Source: Hymenobacter polaris
GTDB taxonomy: Bacteria > Bacteroidota > Bacteroidia > Cytophagales > Hymenobacteraceae
Reading direction: 5' to 3'
NCBI RefSeq assembly: GCF_012927305.1
Contig: NZ_JABBGH010000004.1
Span: 62,001 to 126,000 of the forward strand
DNA: 64,000 nucleotides
The notes beneath the pieces are model-generated. The model saw nothing but the letters and a program-made list of their open reading frames with translations. It did no database searches and was not told the origin of the DNA. How positions within the stretch are numbered: the first letter of the stretch is position 1; each line of letters begins with the position of its first letter. Both the position numbers and the translations under genes were made by a program. Shown here in pieces: positions 1-8,857 of the stretch.

Positions 1-1122
1 ACGAAGGCGCCCGGCCTGGCCATCGCCACGCTGAGCAACCCCAACCTGCGCTGGGAAACGGCCGTGACCACCGACGTGGGCCTGGACCTGTCGTTTCTGG
101 ATAATAGCCTCACGTTCACGGGCGACTACTTCGTGCGCAAGACCGAGCACATGATTGCCCTGCTGCCGGTGCCCGACTACAGCGGCCAGGCCCCGGCCGC
201 CGCCAACGTGGCCTCGCTGCGCAACCGCGGCGTGGAGCTGGCCCTGAACTACCGCAACCAGGTGGGCAAGCTGCAATACAGCGCCAACGTGAACTTCACG
301 CGCATCACCAACGTCATCACTGACCTAGGGGGCGCCACGCCGATTTCGAGCGGCAACGTGCTCTCGCAGATTGGCAACACCACCCGCACCGACGTGGGCC
401 ACGAGATTGCCTATTTCTACGGCTTGCAGGCCGACGGCGTGTTCCACTCGCAGGCCGAGGTAGATAGCTACAAGAACGCGGCGGGCACGGCCCTGCAGCC
501 CGGCGCCCAGCCCGGCGATGTGCGCTACCGCGACATCAACGGCGACGGCAAGATTGACGCCACCGACAACACCTACCTGGGCAGCGCCACCCCGCGCTTC
601 ACCTACGGCGCCTCGCTGAATTTGAGCTACGTCGGCTTCGACTTCAAGATTCTGCTCTACGGCGTGCAGGGCGCCGAGGCCGTGAACGCCGCCGCTTTCA
701 ACCTGAGCAAGTCGAGCAATTTCGCCGGCCTCTGGACCAACTTCTACGCCGACCGCATCGACCGCTGGACGCCCAGCAACCCGAATAGTGACCAGCCGCG
801 CGTGACGTCCAACGACACCAACAACGGCGGGGGCTACAACGACAAGTTCAGCAGCCGCTACGTGGAGGACGCCAGCTACCTGCGCGCCCGCAACATGGAG
901 CTGGGCTATTCGCTGCCCAAGGACTTTCTAGGCCGCTACAAGGTGAACGGCCTGCGGGTGTTCGCCTCGGTCGATAACGTGTTCACCATCACCAAGTACC
1001 GCGGCCTAGACCCCGAGATTTCCTCGAGCGGCTACTACGGCAACCCGCTGGCTTTCGGCGTGGACTTCGGCAACTACCCCCAGCCGCGCACCTACCGCCT
1101 GGGCCTCAACGTGCAATTCTAA
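1..1122 (+). CDS. SusC/RagA-type TonB-dependent outer-membrane transporter, C-terminal part
   Basis: The reading frame is open from the first base of the window, so this is the 3' part of a larger gene (SusC proteins are usually about 1000 residues). The visible 373 residues look like the beta-barrel half: alternating aromatic strands, an early NPNLRWE motif typical of SusC barrels, a calcium-like DINGDGKID loop, and a terminal strand ending in aromatic F at the C-terminus (LGLNVQF). The family imports oligosaccharides across the outer membrane, powered by TonB. A SusD gene follows 26 nt downstream on the same strand, the standard pairing. Substrate cannot be read from this part; the downstream glycosidases suggest a plant glycan. 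Confidence 0.93.
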   Translation, partial: TKAPGLAIATLSNPNLRWETAVTTDVGLDLSFLDNSLTFTGDYFVRKTEHMIALLPVPDYSGQAPAAANVASLRNRGVELALNYRNQVGKLQYSANVNFTRITNVITDLGGATPISSGNVLSQIGNTTRTDVGHEIAYFYGLQADGVFHSQAEVDSYKNAAGTALQPGAQPGDVRYRDINGDGKIDATDNTYLGSATPRFTYGASLNLSYVGFDFKILLYGVQGAEAVNAAAFNLSKSSNFAGLWTNFYADRIDRWTPSNPNSDQPRVTSNDTNNGGGYNDKFSSRYVEDASYLRARNMELGYSLPKDFLGRYKVNGLRVFASVDNVFTITKYRGLDPEISSSGYYGNPLAFGVDFGNYPQPRTYRLGLNVQF

Positions 1123-1148
1123 TTCCTTTCCCGCCCGCTATACCTACC

Positions 1149-2753
1149 ATGAATACAATGCGCGCAACGCGCCTGCTGGCGCTTTCGGCGGCCCTGGTTT
1201 TCTCCCAGAGCTGCAAGTCGTTTCTCGACAAAGACCCCATAGGGACCATCACGCAGGGCAACCTCTTTAACGACCCCACCAACGCCGTGCAGGCCATCAA
1301 CGGCGTGTACGACGTGGCCAGCTGGGACCAGGGGCCCAAGTTTGGGGTGGGCGACTACGTGGGCCAGACCTACGAGTGGATGTTTGGCGACGTGATGACC
1401 GACGACGCTGAGAAGGGCAGCACGCCCAGCGACTTCACGCCCCTGACCGAGCTGAAAACCTGGACGATGACGCCGGCCAACTCGCCGCTCACCACGCTCT
1501 GGGTGCATAGCTTCACGGGCATCGCCCGCGCCAACACGGTGCTCAACAACATCGACGCGGGCACCATCGACGCGGCCCTGAAGACGCGCCTCAAGGGCGA
1601 GGCGTATTTTCTGCGGGGCTACTTCTACTTTAACCTGGTCAAGTCGTTCGGGGGCGTGCCGCTGTTCAGCCAGCCGGTGCTGCCGGGCGAGTCGGCCAGC
1701 GTGAAGCGGGCCAGCATCGCCGAAACCTACGCCTTCATTGAAAGCGACTGGAAGAACGCCGCCACCATGCTGCCCGAAAAGAGCGGCTACGCCAGCGGGG
1801 ACCTGGGCCGCGCCACCAAGGGAGCCGCCAACGGCTACCTGGCCCGCATCTATATGTACCAGCTGGGCACCGACAATACCAACAAGCACACCTGGCAGGA
1901 AGTGTACGATTTGACGAGCACCATCATTACCTCCAACCAGTACAGCCTGTATCCGAACTACGCCGCCATCCACCAGGACATTGGCGAGAACAGCAGCGAG
2001 TCGCTGTTCGAGATTCAGTTCGGCACCAACAACGACACCTACGGTCCCATCTCGATTGGCACGACCAACAACGTGTTTCAGAACAACCGCAAGACCTTCG
2101 GCTACGGCTTCAACAACCCCACCACGAGCTTGGTGAACGAGTTTGAGGCCAACGACCCGCGCAAGGAAGTGACCCTGATTAAGGACGGCGACGTGGTGCT
2201 AGGGGTGAAAAACGTGGTGGACCCCTCCGAGAACGCCACTGGCTACCTCAGCCGCAAGGTGGCCATCGTGCCCCCGGCCGCCGTGCAGTCGGGCCCCCAA
2301 AACATTCGTAAGATGCGCTACTCCGACATTCTGCTGATGAAGGCCGAGGCCGCCGCCCAGCTCAGCAAGCCCAGCGAGGCCATCGCCCTCGTCAACCAGG
2401 TGCGCGCCCGCGCCCGCGTCTCGACCCGGCCCCCCGGCACCACCGTGGGCAGCACGGCCTACGACGCGGCCAACACGCCCGCCGGCACCCTGCCCGACCT
2501 TAACGCCAGCCTCACGGGCCAGGCCCTGCTGAACGCCATCTGGCACGAGCGCCGGGTGGAATTTGCTGAGGAGTCGCTGCGCTTCTGGGACTTGGTGCGC
2601 ACCGGCCGCTACTTCGGCGTGCTGCCCGCCGCCGTGGCCGCCCGCGCCCAAACGCACAGCATCACCGCCGGCGTGGTGAACCCGATTCCGCTGCTGCCCA
2701 TCGAGCTGAACGACGCCCAAACCTGGGGCCTGCCGCAGAACCCGGGTTTTTGA
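1149..2753 (+). CDS. SusD/RagB family glycan-binding lipoprotein
   Basis: 534 residues, the usual SusD length. The N-terminus is a lipoprotein signal with Cys at residue 22 (FSQSCKSFLDKDP), followed by the classic SusD start FLDKDP and the helical TPR-like region (AYFLRGYFYFNLVKSFGGVP). The C-terminal part carries the family block NAIWHERRVEFAEESLRFWDLVRTGR. SusD caps the SusC barrel at the cell surface and binds the incoming oligosaccharide. The gene starts 26 nt after the susC-like gene and is followed by a strong hairpin terminator, so the pair is probably one unit and the enzymes downstream a second one. Confidence 0.95.
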   Translation: MNTMRATRLLALSAALVFSQSCKSFLDKDPIGTITQGNLFNDPTNAVQAINGVYDVASWDQGPKFGVGDYVGQTYEWMFGDVMTDDAEKGSTPSDFTPLTELKTWTMTPANSPLTTLWVHSFTGIARANTVLNNIDAGTIDAALKTRLKGEAYFLRGYFYFNLVKSFGGVPLFSQPVLPGESASVKRASIAETYAFIESDWKNAATMLPEKSGYASGDLGRATKGAANGYLARIYMYQLGTDNTNKHTWQEVYDLTSTIITSNQYSLYPNYAAIHQDIGENSSESLFEIQFGTNNDTYGPISIGTTNNVFQNNRKTFGYGFNNPTTSLVNEFEANDPRKEVTLIKDGDVVLGVKNVVDPSENATGYLSRKVAIVPPAAVQSGPQNIRKMRYSDILLMKAEAAAQLSKPSEAIALVNQVRARARVSTRPPGTTVGSTAYDAANTPAGTLPDLNASLTGQALLNAIWHERRVEFAEESLRFWDLVRTGRYFGVLPAAVAARAQTHSITAGVVNPIPLLPIELNDAQTWGLPQNPGF

Positions 2754-2778
2754 GTTGAGAGAACAAGTAGGATAGTTG

Positions 2779-2815
2779 ATACCGGAGCGGCACTTAGCGG
2801 CTCCGGTATTTTTTT
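2779..2815 (+). terminator. Rho-independent terminator after the susD-like gene
   Basis: A perfect 10-bp stem (ATACCGGAGC at 2779-2788 pairing with GCTCCGGTAT at 2800-2809) with an 11-nt loop runs straight into a T-tract (2809-2815). It lies 26 nt after the SusD stop codon and would end the susC/susD transcript. Confidence 0.85.
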
Positions 2816-2832
2816 AGGGTGGCCCGCGGAGG

Positions 2833-2934
2833 GCACCCCCCCCGGCCCCTCCCCAAAAGGGAGGGGAGCCTGCCGATTATTCACGGCCGCGCCACCCCCG
2901 GCCCCTCCCTTTTGGGGAGGGGCCGGGGGTGGGG
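2833..2934. repeat. REP-like pair of GC-rich hairpins
   Basis: Two related palindromic units lie back to back. The second is a perfect 18-bp stem (2892-2909 with 2915-2932, loop 2910-2914) built on CCACCCCCGGCCCCTCCC. The first (about 2833-2871) has the same C-rich arm with an AAAA loop, in opposite orientation. A degenerate third arm follows at about 2959-2997. Such intergenic palindromes resemble REP/BIME elements; copies elsewhere in the genome cannot be checked here. Confidence 0.6.
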
Positions 2935-2998
2935 TCTACCCGCTAGGGTTCTAGCTTTGCCCACCCCCTAGGCCCCTCCTACCTCCCAACCCACCCCT

Positions 2999-5896
2999 AT
3001 GCCGCTCCGCCAGCTACTCGCGCTGCTCTTGCTCCTTGCTACTACGGCCGCCCGCGGCCAGGCCGCGCCGCCCGCCGGGCGCGAGCGCCTACCGCTGGAT
3101 TTCGACTGGCGCTTCGCCTACGGCCACCCCTTCGACCCGAAGCAGGATTTCGGGAACGGCACGGGCTACTTCTCCTACCTGGCCAAGACCGGCTACGGCG
3201 ACGGGGCCGCCGCGGCCGGCTTCGACGACCGGGCCTGGCGCCAGCTCGACCTGCCCCACGACTGGGCCGTGGAGCAGCCGTTTTCGGAAAAGGCCAGCTT
3301 CAGCCACGGCTTCCGGGCGGTGGGGCGGGCCTTCCCCAATGCCAGCGTGGGCTGGTACCGCAAGTCGTTCGTGGTGCCGGCCGCCGACCTGGGGCGGCGC
3401 ATCAGCCTGGAGTTCGACGGGGTGTTTCGCAACTCCATCGTGTGGGTGAACGGGCACTACCTGGGCACCGAGCCCAGCGGCTACCAGAGCTTTCAGTACG
3501 ACATTTCCGACTACCTCCATTACGACGGCCAGCCCAACGTGATTGTCGTGCGCGTAGACGCGACGCTGGAGGAAGGCTGGTTTTACGAGGGCGCCGGCAT
3601 CTACCGCCACGTGTGGCTGACCAAGACGGCCCCCGTGCACGTGGCGCCCAATGGCACCTTCGTCACGACCCAGCTGGCCGGCAACGCGGCTACCCTCACG
3701 GTGCAGGCCACCATCGCCAACGGCAGCGCCCAGGCCCAAACCTTCGACGTGGTGCAGGACGTGCAGGATGCCCTAGGGCACACCGTGGCCTCGCAGCCCC
3801 TGGCCCCGGTGCGCCTGCCCGGCGCCGGCCAGCAGGAGTTGACCTGCCGCATTCCGGTGGCCAATGCCCAGCGCTGGTCGCTGGAACACCCCACTCTCTA
3901 CACGCTCGTGACGCGGGTGCGCCAGGGCGGGCGGGTGGTGGATGAGTACCGCACCCGCTTCGGCATGCGCACCATCCGCTTCGACCCGAACGCGGGCTTT
4001 TTCCTCAACGGCGAGCACGTGGAAATTACCGGCACCAACAACCACCAGGACCACGCCGGGGTGGGAGTGGCCGTGCCCGACGCCCTGCTCGAGTGGCGCC
4101 TGCGGCAGCTTAAGTCGTTTGGCTGCAACGCCTACCGCACCTCCCACAACCCGCCCGCCCCCGAGCTGCTCGACCTCTGCGACCGCCTGGGCATCCTGGT
4201 CATCGACGAGAACCGGGAGATGAGCAGCACCGCGCACGGCCTGGGCGAGCTGCGGCGCCTGATACTGCGCGACCGTAACCACCCGAGCGTCATCAGCTGG
4301 TCGATTGGCAACGAGGAGTGGGCCATCGAGGGCAACGAGCTGGGCGCCCGCATCGGGGCCACCATGCAGGCCTACGCCAAAACCCTCGACTCAACCCGCG
4401 CCATTACGGCGGCCATCAGCGGGGGCCTGGGGCAGGGCATCTCGACGGTGATTGACGTGGTGGGCTACAACTACATCGGGCAAAGCAACACCGACGCCCA
4501 GCACGCCAAGTTCCCGCAGCAGCCCGGCTGGGGTACCGAGGAAGGCTCGACCCACGCCACGCGCGGCATCTACGTGCGCGACGAAAAGCAGCACTACGCC
4601 GCCGCCTACGACCAGAAGCCCAGCCCGAAGTTCTACAGCATCGAGGGCGGCTGGCAGCACTACGCAGCCCGGCCCTACCTGGCGGGCATGTTCATCTGGA
4701 CCGGCTTCGACTACCGGGGCGAGCCCACGCCGTTTGGCTGGCCCTCGGTCACGTCGTACTTCGGGATGATGGACGTGTGCGGCTTCCCGAAAGACAACGT
4801 GTGGTATTTGAAATCGTGGTGGACCACCCAGCCCACCCTGCACCTGCTGCCCCACTGGAACTGGCCCGGCCGCGAGGGCCAGCCCATCGACGTGTGGGCC
4901 TACAGCAACTGCGACGAGGTGGAGCTATTCCTCAACAAGCGCAGCCTGGGCCGCCAGCCCATGCCCCGCAACGGCCACCTAGCCTGGCAGGTGCCCTACG
5001 CCCCCGGCACCCTGGAGGCCGTGGGCTACCGCCAGGGCCGCCGCACCCTCACCGACGTGGTGCGCACCACCGGCCCGGCCGCCGCCATCCGCCTGCTACC
5101 CAGCCAGCCCACCCTGCAAGCCGCCCGCCAGGACGTGAGCGTGGTCACGGTGCAGCTCACCGACCAGGCCGGCCGGCCCGTGCCCACCGCCAACCAGCCG
5201 GTCACGTTCAGCCTCATTGGTCCCGGCCGCCTCATCGGCGTGGGCAACGGCGACCCCACCAGCCTGGAACCCGACCGCTACGTGGATACGCTGCGCCTCG
5301 TGCCCATCGAGAAACTGCGCGAGCAGGCCACCACCCCCGACCTGCCCGCCGGCCCCGAGGTAGCCCCGGCCTACGACGATGCCCGCTGGGCGCCCGCCTT
5401 CATCAGCCGGCAGTACGACTCGACCCAGCTGGCCCCCACCGCTAAGGCCTACGTGACGCGAGGCAGCTTCGAGCTGCCGCGCACCCTGGGACCTGGCACC
5501 CAGGTTACGCTGTTTTACCAGCCCATCGGCCGCGAGCAGACCATCTACGTCAACGGCCGCCCGCTGGCCCAGCACCTGCTGGCCGCGCAGTCGCCCCCGC
5601 ACGGCTTCGTGCTGGATGCCGCCTTGCTGCGGCCCGGCCGCAACAGCATCGTGTTCGTGGCCACGCCCCTGCTCAAAAACAAGCCCTGGGACGTGCCCAA
5701 CACCCTGCCCGGCACCATTCAGGTGCGCACGCCCGCCCCGGCCTGGCAGCGCCGCACCTTCAACGGCCTGGCTCAGGTGCTGGTGCAAGCCACCCAGCCG
5801 GCCGGTACCATCACCCTCACGGCCACCGCGCCCGGCCTGAAAGCCAGCACGCTGCAAATAAAATCGGTGGCCAGCCCCCTGCCAGCCGCGCAGTAA
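2999..5896 (+). CDS. GH2 family beta-galactosidase, exported
   Basis: 965 residues with a signal peptide (MPLRQLLALLLLLATTAARGQA). Domains in order: GH2 sugar-binding jelly roll (about 30-210), Ig-like GH2 domain (215-325), TIM barrel (330-620), a DUF4982-like domain (about 620-690, with LFLNKRSLG) and a further C-terminal beta-rich part. The barrel shows NNHQDHAG, RTSHNPP, and the acid/base glutamate in WSIGNEEW (E439); the nucleophile is probably E514 in GTEEGS. It would release terminal beta-galactose from an oligosaccharide, probably in the periplasm. It sits upstream of GH31 and GH95-like genes, the combination known from xyloglucan loci. Exact substrate is inference. Confidence 0.92.
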   Translation: MPLRQLLALLLLLATTAARGQAAPPAGRERLPLDFDWRFAYGHPFDPKQDFGNGTGYFSYLAKTGYGDGAAAAGFDDRAWRQLDLPHDWAVEQPFSEKASFSHGFRAVGRAFPNASVGWYRKSFVVPAADLGRRISLEFDGVFRNSIVWVNGHYLGTEPSGYQSFQYDISDYLHYDGQPNVIVVRVDATLEEGWFYEGAGIYRHVWLTKTAPVHVAPNGTFVTTQLAGNAATLTVQATIANGSAQAQTFDVVQDVQDALGHTVASQPLAPVRLPGAGQQELTCRIPVANAQRWSLEHPTLYTLVTRVRQGGRVVDEYRTRFGMRTIRFDPNAGFFLNGEHVEITGTNNHQDHAGVGVAVPDALLEWRLRQLKSFGCNAYRTSHNPPAPELLDLCDRLGILVIDENREMSSTAHGLGELRRLILRDRNHPSVISWSIGNEEWAIEGNELGARIGATMQAYAKTLDSTRAITAAISGGLGQGISTVIDVVGYNYIGQSNTDAQHAKFPQQPGWGTEEGSTHATRGIYVRDEKQHYAAAYDQKPSPKFYSIEGGWQHYAARPYLAGMFIWTGFDYRGEPTPFGWPSVTSYFGMMDVCGFPKDNVWYLKSWWTTQPTLHLLPHWNWPGREGQPIDVWAYSNCDEVELFLNKRSLGRQPMPRNGHLAWQVPYAPGTLEAVGYRQGRRTLTDVVRTTGPAAAIRLLPSQPTLQAARQDVSVVTVQLTDQAGRPVPTANQPVTFSLIGPGRLIGVGNGDPTSLEPDRYVDTLRLVPIEKLREQATTPDLPAGPEVAPAYDDARWAPAFISRQYDSTQLAPTAKAYVTRGSFELPRTLGPGTQVTLFYQPIGREQTIYVNGRPLAQHLLAAQSPPHGFVLDAALLRPGRNSIVFVATPLLKNKPWDVPNTLPGTIQVRTPAPAWQRRTFNGLAQVLVQATQPAGTITLTATAPGLKASTLQIKSVASPLPAAQ

Positions 5897-5982
5897 GCGC
5901 CGGTGCCCGGAAATGCCGGGCGCCGACCCCACCCAGGCAGGTCCCCTGCCGGATACTACCCAGCAACCGTTTGCCACGTTCC

Positions 5983-8844
5983 ATGAGAATTCCCCCTCTT
6001 GCCCCCCTTGCGGTGGGCGCCTTGTTACTGGCCGCGGCCGCGCCGCCCGCGCAGGCCCAGCAGGCTCAGGTCGAAAAAGTGCCGCAGGGCATCGTGGTGC
6101 GCCTGCCCCCGGCCCCCGGCCGCCAGGCCCGCACCATCCAGCTGCGGGTGCGGGGGCTGCACATCGTGCAGGTGCAGGCCAGCCCCCTCGACTCGGTATC
6201 CACGGCCGCCAGCCTGATGGCGGTGCCGCCCAGCGGCCCGCCCGTGGCCTGGCAGCTCAAGCAGCGCAAGGACGAGGCCAGCGTGAGCACGGCCGCCCTC
6301 ACGGCCACGGTATCGCTGCGCACGGGCGCCGTCACCTTCACCGACCGGCAGGGCCGGGTGCTGCTGGCCGAGCCTGCCGGCGGGGGCAAGGAGTTTACCC
6401 CGGTGCAGCTCGACGGGCAGCCGTTTTACGCCGTAAGCCAGTACTTCAGCTCTCCCCCCGACGAGGGCCTCTACGGCCTGGGCCAGCACCAGAACGGGGT
6501 GATGAACTACAAGGGCCAGCAGGTAGACCTGACCCAGAACAACACCGAGGTGGCCGTGCCCTTCCTACTGTCGAGCCGCAACTACGGCATCCTGTGGGAC
6601 AACTACTCCATCACGAAAGCAGGCGACACGCGCGACTACGAGCCGTTGAGCAGCCTGCGGCTGTACGCAAAAGACGGCAGCGAGGGCTGGCTCACGGCCA
6701 CCTACGTGAAGAAAAGCAACCCCGCCGAGGTGGTAGTGAGCCGGCCCGAGTCGGTGATTAAGTACAACTTTCTGGAAGACCAGCGCAACTTCCCGGCCGC
6801 CGTGAAGCTGGGTGAGGTGCTGGCCACCTGGGAGGGCAGCATCGAGTCGGGCACCACGGGCACGCACCACTTTCTGCTGCGCAACGCGGGCTACGCCAAG
6901 CTCTCCATCGACGGCAAGGAAGTAGTGAACAAGTGGCGGCAGGCCTGGAACCCCGGCACCTCGGTAGTGACGCTGGAGATGGTAAAGGGCCGGAAATATA
7001 CCCTTAAGCTGAGCTGGGACCCCGACGGTAGCGAGTCGTACCTGGGCCTGAAGTGGCTAAGCCCGCTGGTGGGCGAGGCTAAGAACGAGTACGGCTTCCG
7101 CTCGGAAGCCGGGCGCGACCTCAACTACTACTTCGTGCAGGGCGCCAATCCCGATGAGGTTATCAGCGGCTACCGCACCATCACCGGCGCGGTCCCCATC
7201 GTGCCCCGGTGGGCTCTGGGCTTCTGGCAAAGCCGCGAGCGCTACAAGACCCAGCAGGAGATGCTCGACGTGGCGGCCGAGTTCCGGCGGCGCCAGCTGC
7301 CTATTGACAATATCGTGCTCGACTGGTCGTACTGGAAGCAGGACGCCTGGGGCAGCCAGGAGTTTGACCCGGCCCGCTTTCCCGACCCCGACGGTCTGCT
7401 CCGGACCCTGCACGAGCGCGACCACCTGCACTTCATGATTTCGGTGTGGCCCAAGTTCTACGAGGGCGCTTCAACGTACAAGGCGTTCAACGACAAGGGC
7501 TACCTGTTCAAGCGCAACATCGCCGACGGCACCCGCGACTGGATTGCCCAGGGCTACACCTCCACTTTCTACGACGCCTTCAACCCCCAGGCCCGCACGG
7601 CCTTCTGGAACCTGCTCAATACCAAGCTCTTCACCAAGGGTATCGACGCCTGGTGGATGGACGCCTCGGAGCCTGACATCCACTCCAACACCAACGAGCA
7701 GACCCGCAAGGAGCTGATGACGCCCACCTACCTGGGGCCGAGCACGCAGTACTTCAACGCCTTCCCACTTCAAAACGCCAAGGGCATCTATGAGGGCCAG
7801 CGCACGACGGCCCCCAACCAGCGGGTATTTCTGCTGACGCGCTCGGGCTACGCCGGCTCGCAGCGCTACGCGGCCGCCATTTGGAGCGGCGACATCGCCG
7901 CGCGCTGGGAAGACTTCAAGAACCAGATTCCGGCCGGCCTCAACTTCTCGCTCTCGGGCCTGCCCTACTGGACGAGCGACATCGGCGGCTTTGCCGTGGA
8001 GCGCCGCTACGAGCACCCCAACGCCACGGACCAGGAGGAGTGGCGCGAGCTGCAGGCCCGCTGGTACCAGTACGGGGCGTTTTGCCCGCTGTTTCGGGTG
8101 CACGGGCAGTACCCGTACCGCGAGGCGTTCAACATCGCCCCCGACGGCCACCCCGCCTACCAGAGCATGCTCTACTACGACCAGCTGCGCTACCGCCTAA
8201 TGCCCTACCTCTACTCGCTGGCCGGGCAGGCGCACCACCAAAACTCGACCATCATGCGCGGGCTGGTGCTGGACTTCAACGCCGACCCGGCCACGCACGG
8301 CATCGCCGACCAGTTCATGTTTGGCCCCAGCTTGCTCGTGAACCCGGTCACCGACTATAAGGCCCGCCAGCGGGCGCTCTACCTGCCGGCCGGCACCGGC
8401 TGGTACGACTTCTACACCGGCCAGTACCAGGCCGGCGGCCAGACCCTGACCACCCCGGCCCCCTTGGAGCGGCTGCCGCTGTTCGTGAAAGCCGGCGCGA
8501 TTGTGCCCTTCGGCCCGGCCCTCCAGTACGCGGCCGAGAAGCCGGCCGACCCCATCACGCTCTACGTGTACACCGGCCAGGACGGGCAGTTTGCGCTGTA
8601 CGAGGACGAGAACGTGAACTATAACTACGAGAAGGGCGCCTTCGCCACCATCCCGCTCAGCTACCGCGAAAGCACCAGGACCCTGACCATCGGCGAGCGC
8701 CAGGGTACCTTTCCGGGCATGGTGGCCCAGCGCACGTTCCGGGTGGTGTGGGTAGGCCAGGGTCGCTCCGTGGCCTGGAACCCCGACGCCGCCGGCCAGG
8801 CAGTGCGCTACGAGGGTAAGGCCGTAACGGTGAAGATGGACTAG
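5983..8844 (+). CDS. GH31 family alpha-xylosidase-like glycosidase with PA14 insert
   Basis: 953 residues from the ATG at 5983, chosen because it begins a clean signal peptide (MRIPPLAPLAVGALLLAAAAPPAQAQ); an in-frame TTG lies 12 nt upstream. The N-terminal GH31 beta-domain (about 35-260) is followed by a PA14-like domain (about 268-365) inserted before the barrel. The nucleophile is D560 in WWMDASEPDI and the acid/base D637 in IWSGDIAARW. WWMDA-x-EPDIH and the PA14 insert are features of Bacteroidota alpha-xylosidases acting on xyloglucan oligosaccharides. The gene lies 86 nt after GH2 and 13 nt before the GH95-like gene, so the three are probably co-transcribed. An alpha-glucosidase role is less likely but not excluded. 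Confidence 0.93.
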   Translation: MRIPPLAPLAVGALLLAAAAPPAQAQQAQVEKVPQGIVVRLPPAPGRQARTIQLRVRGLHIVQVQASPLDSVSTAASLMAVPPSGPPVAWQLKQRKDEASVSTAALTATVSLRTGAVTFTDRQGRVLLAEPAGGGKEFTPVQLDGQPFYAVSQYFSSPPDEGLYGLGQHQNGVMNYKGQQVDLTQNNTEVAVPFLLSSRNYGILWDNYSITKAGDTRDYEPLSSLRLYAKDGSEGWLTATYVKKSNPAEVVVSRPESVIKYNFLEDQRNFPAAVKLGEVLATWEGSIESGTTGTHHFLLRNAGYAKLSIDGKEVVNKWRQAWNPGTSVVTLEMVKGRKYTLKLSWDPDGSESYLGLKWLSPLVGEAKNEYGFRSEAGRDLNYYFVQGANPDEVISGYRTITGAVPIVPRWALGFWQSRERYKTQQEMLDVAAEFRRRQLPIDNIVLDWSYWKQDAWGSQEFDPARFPDPDGLLRTLHERDHLHFMISVWPKFYEGASTYKAFNDKGYLFKRNIADGTRDWIAQGYTSTFYDAFNPQARTAFWNLLNTKLFTKGIDAWWMDASEPDIHSNTNEQTRKELMTPTYLGPSTQYFNAFPLQNAKGIYEGQRTTAPNQRVFLLTRSGYAGSQRYAAAIWSGDIAARWEDFKNQIPAGLNFSLSGLPYWTSDIGGFAVERRYEHPNATDQEEWRELQARWYQYGAFCPLFRVHGQYPYREAFNIAPDGHPAYQSMLYYDQLRYRLMPYLYSLAGQAHHQNSTIMRGLVLDFNADPATHGIADQFMFGPSLLVNPVTDYKARQRALYLPAGTGWYDFYTGQYQAGGQTLTTPAPLERLPLFVKAGAIVPFGPALQYAAEKPADPITLYVYTGQDGQFALYEDENVNYNYEKGAFATIPLSYRESTRTLTIGERQGTFPGMVAQRTFRVVWVGQGRSVAWNPDAAGQAVRYEGKAVTVKMD

Positions 8845-8857
8845 CCCCCGCCAGCAT

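Noticed and set aside
1119..1973. Long antisense open frame over the SusD gene
   Set aside because: High-GC codon-position shadow of a certain gene; no start context or motif. The same applies to antisense or shifted frames over GH2, GH31, the S74 protein, the sensor and the amidohydrolase.
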